The notes beneath the pieces are model-generated. The model was not told the origin of the DNA, did not search any database, and worked only from the letters and a program-made list of their open reading frames with translations. Shown here one piece after another: positions 35,998 through 46,937 of a stretch of 64,000 nucleotides of DNA (its first letter is position 1; the number at the start of each line of letters is the position of its first letter). A program made the position numbers and the translations under genes. The DNA is taken from positions 6,155,110-6,219,109 of the forward strand of contig JAMXBB010000008.1 in NCBI GenBank assembly GCA_024138015.1. The letters are read 5' to 3'. Source of the stretch: Lumnitzera littorea. Taxonomy: Eukaryota; Streptophyta; Magnoliopsida; Myrtales; Combretaceae.

Positions 35998-38700
35998 ATA
36001 TTATGAAAAATCAAAGAATATTTATTCTTTTGATCCTATAAAGGATTTGCAATTCTCATTTTTTTTAATAGCAATTCTATGGACTAAATGTAAGAATAGA
36101 GAGATAGGTGAAAAATAGTCATTTTATTCTGCCCTTATAAAGGGAACCAAATGTGCCATTATGGTTTATGGTTTAGTGACAAAAATTCTTAGACATTTGA
36201 TCACTAAAATAGGTAAGAAATTGCATGGCTATTCTTTTGGATTTGATTTGTTAAATAGTTTTTCTAGAGAAAAGAAGCTTGTCATTTATGAAAAGGTTAT
36301 TTATATTATTAAAGTGAAAGGAGGGAGATTTGGTGTCTTTTTTACTTTGTCTAAATTACCCTTTGATAATGTTAATATTTCATATAATTTACAATCTTTA
36401 ATTATACAATTCATGTGTTTCATATTAATTAATTAGGGTTAGAAATGTTAATGACCTCAATTCCCCTTCAATAATGAAATAACAACATCAATATATGGCA
36501 TTTTACATTTGTCACATTATTATTATTATTATGTTTACTATATATTTAAATTACACTAAATATACATTAATGCAAAGTAGAATTATAGTAAATATGCATT
36601 AATGTATGACACTAAGAATATTAGGCAAACCAATTAAATCACATATCATAATTCTGTTTATAGTATATCCACAATTTATCTAATCCCTCTCCTTTTCTCT
36701 TTCCCACTTACACCATGTCCATAATTCTATAAATTACACACTTCTAGGAAAAATAAAAATAAAAATTTGATGTGAACTTTTGTACACATAATCATTAATT
36801 AAATTCTAAACATAATGTTATTGATATATATACATATAGTATATATCAATTTTGATATATATAACAATGCTGTACATATTAGATGCATCTTATGTACAAT
36901 ACATATACCATATTGCATCATGCATTGCATAAATATGTTATAATTTATTACAATATAACATATATTTTATATGTATATACTATATATATATATTATTTTA
37001 CATTTCATGATATACTATGTATTATCACCAAATATAATGTATTGCATCATATACGCATATATCTATACATAAATATACCCTTCAAATTTTGATATATCTA
37101 AAATATTTCATAAAGCATTTTATTGTTGATTAATATGAAATATTTTATTAAGCATATATAATATATAAATTAAGTATGATATGCTATTTATCATATATTA
37201 TAACATTTGTCACATTAAATGCTAAGATATATATGATAAGAAAATATACACCATTATTATTAATTTATGGTATCATCATCATTATTAATTATAAATTTAA
37301 TTTCATTTATTAACATTGAATTTAATATTCCATTATCTATAAAATAAATTACTCCTCTCCCTTCAACCCCATTGATACTATCAAACATTTACTTTTTAGT
37401 AATGTAGGGGTTTTTGTATTAAGGATTACATGCTAAGATTGTTGCAAGAATTAGGTAGACATAAAAGTAGGATCTTTTTAGTGCTTTTGTGATTTCAGTT
37501 TTTAGTTTTTGGTTTTTTTACAAGTTGTTTTATAGGGTGCTTCATCAGAGTGCTTATGAAAAAAGGTTATTGTGTTTTGTGTTTGTTTACCACAAAAAAA
37601 CCAAGCCAAGTTGAACATTATTATATTTAATCTTGAATTTAACATGAATACTTATAATTCGAGTGTAGACTTTTGAAATGTATTTGAGACTAAGTTGAGA
37701 TATCAATTGAGAATGGCTTCCTCTGAAATTGGATATGAAATGTACATATGGCATAAGTATGTTTATTGCATGTAGTAATAGGCTCGAATTGCATCGTTTA
37801 GGTTAGGTTTATTATAAAGGAATAGTAAGATTCATTTTTTGATTAATCTATCATTTACATTATTACTTAAGATTACTTCTAATAATGAATCAATACATAA
37901 AAGATTATAATTCTAATTTTACCACAAATCCAACCATATTAGAATTTAGGGTTTTTATTTTGAAGAACCCATCTTATTAATAACAGTTTCATGATTAGAT
38001 TGTTGGTTTTGGTTTTTGGTTACAGTGATTTAACATGGACTTTCGATAAATGATGACATTTGTTGGCTTTATAGGGTAAAGATAAAGGAAGAAGATAATA
38101 ACAATGTGTTGTTGAACTTTCTATTAGAAAACCTAGATTTCTAAGACTTATAATTTGATCATAAGCAAGAAAGCTATAAGAAGTGTTACAACAAAGAATT
38201 TGAACGACAATATCCTTATGTATTATTGGGTTTATCCTATTCTTTTTCTTTGGGTGAGTCCATACGAAACTTGTAAGTGGAAATCTTTGTCTTTATGGGT
38301 CTCTCTTATAAGTTGTATCTGTTGATATAGGATCTTTACTATTGTAGCCTTTAAAGGAAATTATATTTTCTATATTATAAGTTAAGGGCTAAGTTTGTTG
38401 TAAACTATAGTATAGGGTAAAAAAGAAAAATTGTTGTATATGGTAAGTTAATTAATATTCTTGATAGTTTTACATTCACATGAAATTGTGGAATAAATAA
38501 ATTATTATGCTTATTAATTTATTGGTTAGTGTAGTTACTTTTCTTTTTCTTTTCAATAACCATGTGTACAATTTCGAAATTTCATAATTATTTTATGTTT
38601 AAATCTAATATAAATAAATAATTTTAAAAAATATTTTATACGCGTAGTGCGATTTATTCTCTATTTCTTAAATTGTAATGCCACTGTCCTCTGTGTGCAG
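35998..38700. other. AT-rich spacer
   Basis: 36480-37340 is extremely AT-rich, with many TATATA and ATTATT words and short palindromes. 37341-38700 is plain AT-rich sequence. An ORF at 36161-36436 has no recognisable domain and no codon or splice context, so it is not called as a gene. Confidence 0.5.
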
Positions 38701-38772
38701 AATTACCTCGAGAAACTTAGCCAGCCCTCAACGACTGCAACCCAAGAGTTCACTGCACGAACTATGTCATAA
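38701..38772 (+). other. isolated exon-like segment
   Basis: After TGTGTGCAG, an acceptor-like site, an open stretch of 23 codons (NYLEKLSQPSTTATQEFTAR, then TMS) ends in TAA at 38770-38772. It lies in a patch clearly richer in GC than its surroundings (38680-38890). No upstream exon or promoter was found and I do not recognise the peptide. It may be the stranded last exon of a broken gene, or chance. Confidence 0.25.
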
Positions 38773-40296
38773 ACCGTCTGGGTTCGGTTGAGTGTACCTA
38801 GGCTTCGCCACACATACCGTGAGTTTACAAGCGACCCCATGCGGCTAAGCCATCAATTTACGTAGCTAACCTTTACATTGTGATGGCTGGAGGTTCAAGT
38901 TTGGATTAGGGTTTGTACGGAATATAAGCATTGTGGACGTATAGTTTTATGATATTCATAATTTTTAACTAACCAAACGAAAAAAAAAAATAAAAGAATT
39001 TTAGATAGAAATTTGTTTTAAAATAGAGTAAAAAAAGTAGAATGGATAATCTTCTCTATTTTAATTCCAAAATATTTCATTCGGGTGGGGATCTATTGAC
39101 TCTGCACTCTTTCACACAAAAATATTCTTAATCATACACCTGAATTACTAGTATTGTAACTATCCAATCCAATAATTATTTTTTCAATTCCTTTATTCTT
39201 TTTTGAATTTTTCTTTTCCTATTACATAATCGATCCTTTTGTTCTTAAATGTGCTCGTGCTTCATATAACAACTTTTCACACGTCCGTGAAGTACATGCA
39301 TCCTCCGCCAATATTAGTATTAGAATTCGATTAATAATAATAATTTCTTCCAACTTAGTGTGAAACAAAAGGGCCTGAAAATACTCATTCTAAAACTTGA
39401 CCATACAAATTATAAGCCAATTGGCCCAACCCATGAAGAGGACACTTTGGACAATAACCTCTTTTTCTGGGGTCTCTGAACATGAGCGCTAGGTGCTTCT
39501 TCTTACTTGGCTAAAGGCCCATAATTTGCAGAAGCATTATTTAACATACATTGGAAACGGGCCACAGAGTCCAATCAATAAATAGCCGACTACCTCGATA
39601 AAATTGTTCCTGAAGAAAAGGAAAAAAAAAAGAAAAAAGAAAAAGGAAAATTGAATATAACGTTTTGTGGTGGATGTTAAGGATTAACAGCTGTCAATTT
39701 TCACAGACCTGCTTAGGAAAACTTGTATAAGTTATTACAAAACATAGTGAATTGTTGAAATTCCAACTTATATGTGCCCACCATTACATGCACCCCACAT
39801 TTGCATTTTTAAACTCCCTGTCTTTTTCCCTTGTATATTAGTAATAATGGTTTTACTGATAGAAACAAATTTTATTCTTTTCAAAGGAACAAGAAAACTA
39901 ATGATATATAAATAATTCAAATACAATACGCAAATTAATAATTACAACATCTGGGGACAATAAATTAATAAATAATAAGCAATCAGAATAATAAATGTTA
40001 TAAGAATAAACACAAATAATAATTACTTACTAACAATAATAGTTATTATTAATTATAATAATTCTATTGAAAAGCAAAATTCTATATGATATTAAGAAAA
40101 AAATTGAGTGACAATAATACTCAATGAAAAGTTAATGACATCTGCAATGGTTATTAAGTGTTTATATTGAAAAAAAAAATAGCCATTCATTATAGTATTG
40201 TAATGGTTATCATTAAATCTTAATTAGTTGGCTATTTAGTGTTTATCAATATTTAGTGAATTTGTAAGAAAAAAAGCAATAGATAAGCATCGGAAA
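38773..40296. other. spacer with promoter-like words
   Basis: Mostly AT-rich. The patch 39410-39600 is less AT-rich and has GGCCCA near 39422, GGGCC near 39556 and AATAAATAG near 39577, which could belong to an old promoter, but no gene follows in either direction. Confidence 0.35.
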
Positions 40297-40822
40297 GTTG
40301 TCTAGCATAACTAGTTCGACACTAAATCAATAAACCTATGTAATTAATGAGAAAGCAAGAGGAAGAGGGGCCTTGTACATGTGTATGTAAAGTGTTTTAC
40401 TTATAGGGTTTGATCTCTATTTATCTTAGATAGATATGTATCTTAATTAAATAGGCAAGTGTATCTCTTAAATAGATACACTTCAAGATGCCCTAAGGTA
40501 ACGTAGCAATTTATGTATTCCCACGGAGTAGTAAGATCACAGTGTTCCTTGACGCTTGAGGTTCAATCTTCTCAATTGAATTACCAAGGTTCGAGGTCCT
40601 TGTGGCATAGATGTCATAGGTTTAACCATAGTATGGGAACCAAAATATTGACCTAATCTTTAGGAGATCTAAGGAAGGTTGAGGTTGATCCTACCAAGCC
40701 CGTCTTTCGAGGCTAAGACTTAGGCTAACTAGGATTGGTCATGGGTCGAGACGTTGGTCCATGGTCTACTAAGGTTAGAATAAGCCTTAGAAGATCACGA
40801 TTCAAAATTGTCCATCAATAGA
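40297..40822. repeat. dispersed repeat, copy A
   Basis: About 530 bp that align in the same direction with 44092-44631. Shared features are GTGTATGTAAAGTG followed by TTAC.TATAGGG, AGATATGTATCTT, AATAGGCAA, CCTTGACG/CCTTCGAGGT and AAGGTCCTTGTGGCAT-type words. It is clearly diverged, of unknown class, and without coding sequence. Confidence 0.7.
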
Positions 40823-43800
40823 AGTCATAATTAAAATTCTATAGGTATTGATGTGTATGACTAGATTTTTTTCTCTTTCTCCTTTATAAATGAAGGCTTT
40901 CAATGGAACTAGCTAATTTTGTTTTTTATCAATAATTAAAGTAGGGAGTGGGGACCTAGTCTAATTATAATAGTTTAATAGAGCACTCCCATCAAGGTGC
41001 AATTATTGAGCTTAAAATCTACACAAAGTTGTCCAACTGTATCTTTAAATAAGGTATAAGTGGGTTCGACATATAAGTTGATCAAATAAATAAATTGACC
41101 AAATTAATATTAGGTAATTAATAGAATTCCAATAAATGGAAAAATTTTCCAGCATATAACTCGTCAAACAACCTTGATGAGAAGAAAGGAATTTATTCTC
41201 AGAAACCATATTATCCATACACGTCAAAGCTTGAGATATACATAGTCCGATGCTGTCATTTTTAACTTAATTTTAGCATCTGTAGCTCATAAATATTGAA
41301 TTTCTTTTCTTTTCGGTATGTACATGCTCTCATGAGTCATGAACAAGCCACCCTGCGATCCAAACTTTTTTTCTATCAACTTCAACTTTAGCCCTCATCA
41401 CAATGTCGTACGTGTCTTAATAATATATAAATGACAACAAAAATGTATGTATATATATTTTAAAATGATTTTTCTACGATCATATTAATAATATAACGTT
41501 ACTATAATACTGATTAAGATAAGATACTATAAGAGGTTAGTACGTTATTTTTTTCTCTCTTTTTCTCATTAAATTACTTTTTTTATTTAATTAATTATTA
41601 ATATATTCCTTTTTTTATTTTTTCCCCTTCCCCATTTAATTAATTACTAATATATTCCTTTTTATATTTTCCCTCTCCTTTTTTTACAATTAATTGTAAA
41701 CATCTCTCTTTTTAAAATATCCCCTCTCTTTTTATAATTAAATATTAATATCTCTATTTTTACAATAATTTAAGACATCATATCGCCAAAGGTGTAGATT
41801 TAATTTTAGTAAAAGTATGATGTAAATTTAATATCAGTAACGCTATTTTATGAGCGTTATTACATAAACTCCCATTTTAAAAAATCTCCCGAAAGCACAT
41901 GCATGCACATTAGGACCTATTAGAACGTCGAACCTCACAGGAAGCGTGTGAGGGTCGGTTCTCCCACTACTCCTTGTGGTGTGCAAAAAATTTCAACATC
42001 TGGTGGTAGATCCTGTAAGATATTTACATGTTGTAGTTATCCACTAAACGAATACGGATTTGGACCATCTTTATCCTCGTAACATCACACATCGAATACA
42101 TTCTCTTCATGATGATGAGATTTCCTTATCATAGTTTGAAATCTGTCTAACATAAGATATATCAATTTTTATAATTCTTTTGATTTGATGAGTAATCACT
42201 CACATCTAGATGTGGGCAGAAGACGAGCTCGGTGCGATTCGATGCGATTCGATCGCAATCATCCTTCCGCCTTCATGTTTCGGATCACGGTTCTATAATC
42301 GATGAACCAACTCGTTCATACACTCTTTTATGCTCCAAATTTCCATTTTTTTTCTTCCTTTTAATATTCTCAGTCTCTCTCTCTCTCTCTCTTTTTTTTT
42401 TTTCTTAACAGTGAATTGTAATAAACTCAACGTGGGGTTCACGGTTTTTTGGTCAAGGACCCTTTGGGTCCATAGCAAATTCTTAACCCATGTATCCGGC
42501 ATGTTTCGACCCAATTCATAGATCAGCATCGGGAAGTGCCGAGGTCTACTCACACGATTTTTTGGAACTGCCACTGCCACGTAGACTTGGGTCAGAGACA
42601 ATTACGTCCGTCACTTGCCACGTTGGAGTCGAGTATTGTGCCACCCGAAAGAGGAAGCAGACCACCTTTTTCAAAAATTTTGTTCTTTTGCTGAAAATAA
42701 AGCAGGCCTCTTAAAAATTAAATGTAACAGCAAAAGGGGCAAAGTTTTTAGTGCGAAATATCTCACTCCCCATACTCATTCACGTGACCACCCTTCATGC
42801 CTCTGCTCCTGCCCATTCATATCTCAATTAAATGTTCCTTTGCTCTTTACTCTTTTATATATTTTTTTTATTTTAATATTATACTTGAATTTCTTTTTGC
42901 CATAAACCAATAAAGCTAGCCTTGAGTTTTGACCACTCGCATAAAAACCGGTTTTGCTATGGAGAATGTACATTTTAAAAGACAAGCTCATGATAAACCT
43001 ACAACTATATATAGTACATACAAAGCACATATATTTATTATTTAATACTAAATTTAAATAGAGAATAAATGTTCTAGCATGTAGAATACATAATAAATAC
43101 ATGTGAAGTTATAAAAAATTTTACAATCCGATCACTCAAAATGATTATACAACATACTTACTTTTAAGAAACCGTCAATAGCTTCGATCTATAGTAGATC
43201 ACCTCAGGTTTACAATAAAATAGTATGAAATAAGCTACCTTCCATAAAAAAACTATCTTTAAATTGTATTTATCCTCCACTTAGATCGTGTGAGTTGGTA
43301 AAACATGATAATTGGTGACTGGCGAGCCCCCGACAAGTCTTTAATGTTCGTGTTTCATTTGTATTGCTTCTTACCCATGAGGTTTAAATTATTACAGGTT
43401 TTATAATTGTATTTTTATAGGGAAAAAAATAGCAAAAATTGATGAGACGCATATATATTATATACGTAAACCTAGAGACGATCGAAATGTAGTATTTACA
43501 ACGATTGATTGAATGAAAATTCAAACAATAAGACGGTAAGGTGTTGCTTGCTTATTCCTATTATGAGCTTAATTATCCAAACCTCTAGATCTTCTAGAAA
43601 ACTTGAGAGTAATATTCTATATTCAATCATTCATTCATACGATTTGCCCTTCATGATAACAAATTTATTCATATTTAGTTGTTATAAGGCACATCATTTC
43701 TCATCTTCTTCCTTCTAATAGCATTTCATAGTCATCACCAAAAATATTATTTTTAATGCAATTCGCATTATTTTACAGCCCGATCAATGGGCACTTCAAG

Positions 43801-44091
43801 CCCTGTTAAAATCCCCATTATTCTAAGTAATCTATCCCTCTCTAGATTGGATAGGCTTATTGAATCTACAACACTATTTATGGAAGACATAAAAATATAG
43901 AAAAGAAAAAAGAAAAAGCCAAACCATTCTTGAGAATTGTTTTTCAAGGCTAGTACTCATTATTAGCCGAATAAAGATTTGTTGTTAGTAGTACTTCTTG
44001 TCGCCTAAATTTTGTAAGTAAAAATTTCACCTTGAACTTGAGAGGCAAGCCTTAATTTGCAAGAGATAACACAATTAGTGGACGTCATGAG
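40823..44091. other. spacer between the two repeat copies
   Basis: No supported gene. 41573-41765 has an imperfect tandem array of a TTAATTAATTA..ATATTCCTTTTT-type unit of about 60 bp. 42200-42810 is richer in GC, with GCGATTCGAT repeats near 42231-42254, several ACGT cores (42580, 42621) and a G-box CACGTG at 42781-42786. It could be a promoter relic. Open frames there carry no known domain. Confidence 0.45.
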
Positions 44092-44631
44092 GTTTGTCTA
44101 ATATGGTCACTCCGATACCTAATTCAATAAGTCTATAAAATTAAAGAAAGTAAGAGAGTAAGAGGGCTCGTGAGTATGTGTGTAAAGTGTCTTACCTATA
44201 GGGCTTGATCCCAATTTGTAAGTTTCATGGAGAGAATCTTAAATAGATATGTATCTTGCCTAAATAGGCAAATATATTTTCCAAATAGATATGTTTTGAG
44301 ATTTCTGAAGGTAATGTGACACCTTGGTTATGCTTATGGAGCAATAAAGCTATGGTTTTCCTTGACCTTCGAGGTCTAAGCTTCTTAGTTAGACTACCAA
44401 TGTCCAAGGTCCTTATGGCATCTAATTTACCTACAATGTGTGAACGGAGGTCTCAACTCGATCATACATAGGTTTAGGTTTAGCCAAGGTTGGCTCAACC
44501 ACAAACATTCTTCCAGGGCTAGGACTTAGGTTACCATTGACCAATCGTATGCCGCGGTTAGTTGGCCTATGGTCTATAGTAGTCGGAATAGGTTTAGGAA
44601 GTCTATAATCTAAAATTTCCTATCAACAATA
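44092..44631. repeat. dispersed repeat, copy B
   Basis: The direct-orientation partner of 40297-40822. The two copies could be LTRs of a decayed element, but no primer site, polypurine tract or target duplication was seen at their ends. A more distant relative of the first 150 bp lies near 46050-46190. Confidence 0.65.
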
Positions 44632-46932
44632 CTAACATGCCATGTGTTTAGGTTTTGTAAGCAAATACCAATAATATCTAGACATATGTCAATGATAGTG
44701 GATAGTTTTTATATAACTAATATTCATATGTTTTTTGCATACTAAAAATATGTTAGTACTTACTTGTCGATTAATCTATTCATGTAGCAAATTAGGGTAA
44801 TTACCAGCACAACTATGTGTTTTTGTTCTTAGTAGATAGATAACACCCAAGAACATATTTGTAAAAGGATACTTGACACAAATACCATACCAAACACCTT
44901 TCTCTATTTATAATTTGTACTTGTAAATAGATACTTAATTTAAGAGAGGTGCTCCATAAAGAATTAGTTCTCCACTTTATTTTTTTTTTGACACAATTAG
45001 CCATGTAGCCAACATGTCAAAAACCCAAATTTTTTTTTTTCGATACTTTGCTGCTTTTGAGCAACATTTGTATGACCAATGGCTTTATTAAACTCAACAT
45101 TCCATAGAGCATTGTTGTATAATGGTAATATTTTCCATTTAAATATTTTTTTTTAAATTAGTTTCTTTTAATTAATTTTTTATTGTTTTTTTTTCTTCAA
45201 TTTCTTTAGTATATTAAATAGTAACTTATAAAAAAAGTACATTAAATAGTCTTTTGATTAGTTTTTTTTATTTTTTATCTGTACTAACCAACATATTATT
45301 ATTATAATATGTGATATTGATAAAATAATTTTTCATACTATAAAATTTTACAAAACATTTTTTATGTATTTTTTTTTTTAAAGAAATGATTGAAACCTAC
45401 GAAATAATTAAATAAAAATGAAAAACATTTACTATTAAAACATCTCTTTATAAAGTAAAACTATGTTTAAATGAAAAGGTATTTAAAATACTCTTAAATA
45501 CCTCTTTTAATAACTCTTCTATAAATAAAATAAAATTCTCATCTACTCGGAAAAGGCTGGAGCTCATTAGTGAGATCGTCTTATGCCAAGATATTTTGTA
45601 GACTCCTTATAATATCTTACTTTGTACTGTTCTAAAGTCCAAACGCATTTCTAGGAATTGGCAATAGATCGAAACGGTGGATGTGTCAAAATTCTCATCA
45701 GGTGACTCATCAATTTGTGGACCAAATTTTTGGAAGGTTATCCACGGCAATTTGCAATTTGCCAATTCTTTTATATGTCTCGTTGATAACATCCTTTAAA
45801 TGTTAATGCTGCGATTTGAATTTTTGAGAGAAAGATGCAACGAGTGAAAATGGAAAGAATACCATCTTTTATTTTGTTTATAGGAAAATAGGGAGGAAAA
45901 CGAAGGAATGAGAAATGAGAGACAAAATTTATTGAGTAATACACAATATTATTTTTGAATTTTGCATATAGAAATTGCGATTATTTGTTTTGTCATATAA
46001 CTATCGGCAAGATAAACAAGGGCTATAAAAACAATGCCAAAGGATACTCTATTACGGCCACTCCCATACTCAAATTAGCATGATGGTTATAAATAAAAGT
46101 TCTAAGGAGCTTAAGGGAGAAGGGAGAGAGAAAGAGAGGACCCCATACTTGGAGTCATCTTCTACTATTTATAATAGATGAGGCCAACCTATATTTAAAC
46201 TAAGCTATTAGAGCTAGACCTTTATCATGAGCCTATCGATTTGAGCTTAGATGACCTATATTAAAAAAAGCCTATTAACACATACTATGCATATCTAGAT
46301 ACGTTTGGTAAATACTAATTATGTCTAAAGATATAATAGTATTGATATGTGTTATTAATAACTAATTACAACAATTTAATAATATATGACATCTTGTAGT
46401 AGAGCTAGTGTATAATTATTCAATTGTGCTAGAGTTATTCTATGTGTAGACATTGAACAAAATATATATATATATATATTTGGGGACAAACCTAGAACTA
46501 GCTATGATACCATTCAACTATTACTTAAATGCTCTTGAAGGAGACATTATTCATAAGAATACTAAACTTGTCCAAATGCAGTTTGCAATTTACAATTTAC
46601 AACAATAAGGTTTGAACGGACATTATTATGGCCCTCATAGTGAAGTATCACAAACATTAATCTTTTAACGAGATAAATAGAATTTGATTCTTTCCTTTTC
46701 TAATAATTGTAATAGTAGTTGTAAGAAAAAAAGAAAGAAAGAAAGAAAATTTGTTTGAAATGGACATTACAATAGGACAAGACTCATCCGTATTATTATA
46801 TACTAAACCTAAATAATATGACAGTTCGCTACATATTTGTATAGGTGAAAATTTCTAGAGAGAAGGGATTAACATAAGTAGACAAATTTTATTAAACAAA
46901 TGAGAAGCAAGGGAAAGAATAACGTATAAAAT
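44632..46932. other. AT-rich spacer
   Basis: No gene is supported. T-runs (45025-45035, 45149-45160) and an (AT)n stretch near 46462-46480 are the only features. An ORF at 45607-45792 on the minus strand has no recognisable match. Confidence 0.5.
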
Positions 46933-46937
46933 TCTAG
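46933..46937. repeat. target-site duplication TCTAG, left copy
   Basis: TCTAG before the gypsy element, repeated exactly at 62759-62763. Confidence 0.88.

Noticed and set aside
36161..36436. 91-codon ORF after copia-4
   Set aside because: AT-rich, no domain, no upstream or downstream gene signals; treated as chance.
42293..42601. 102-codon minus-strand ORF
   Set aside because: It contains a Lys/Arg/Glu low-complexity stretch from a T/C-run and no recognisable domain; no splice or promoter support on that strand.
40297..44631. Reading the two 530-bp repeats as LTRs of one element
   Set aside because: No primer site, polypurine tract, target duplication or pol motif was found between or beside them, so only the repeat relation is reported.
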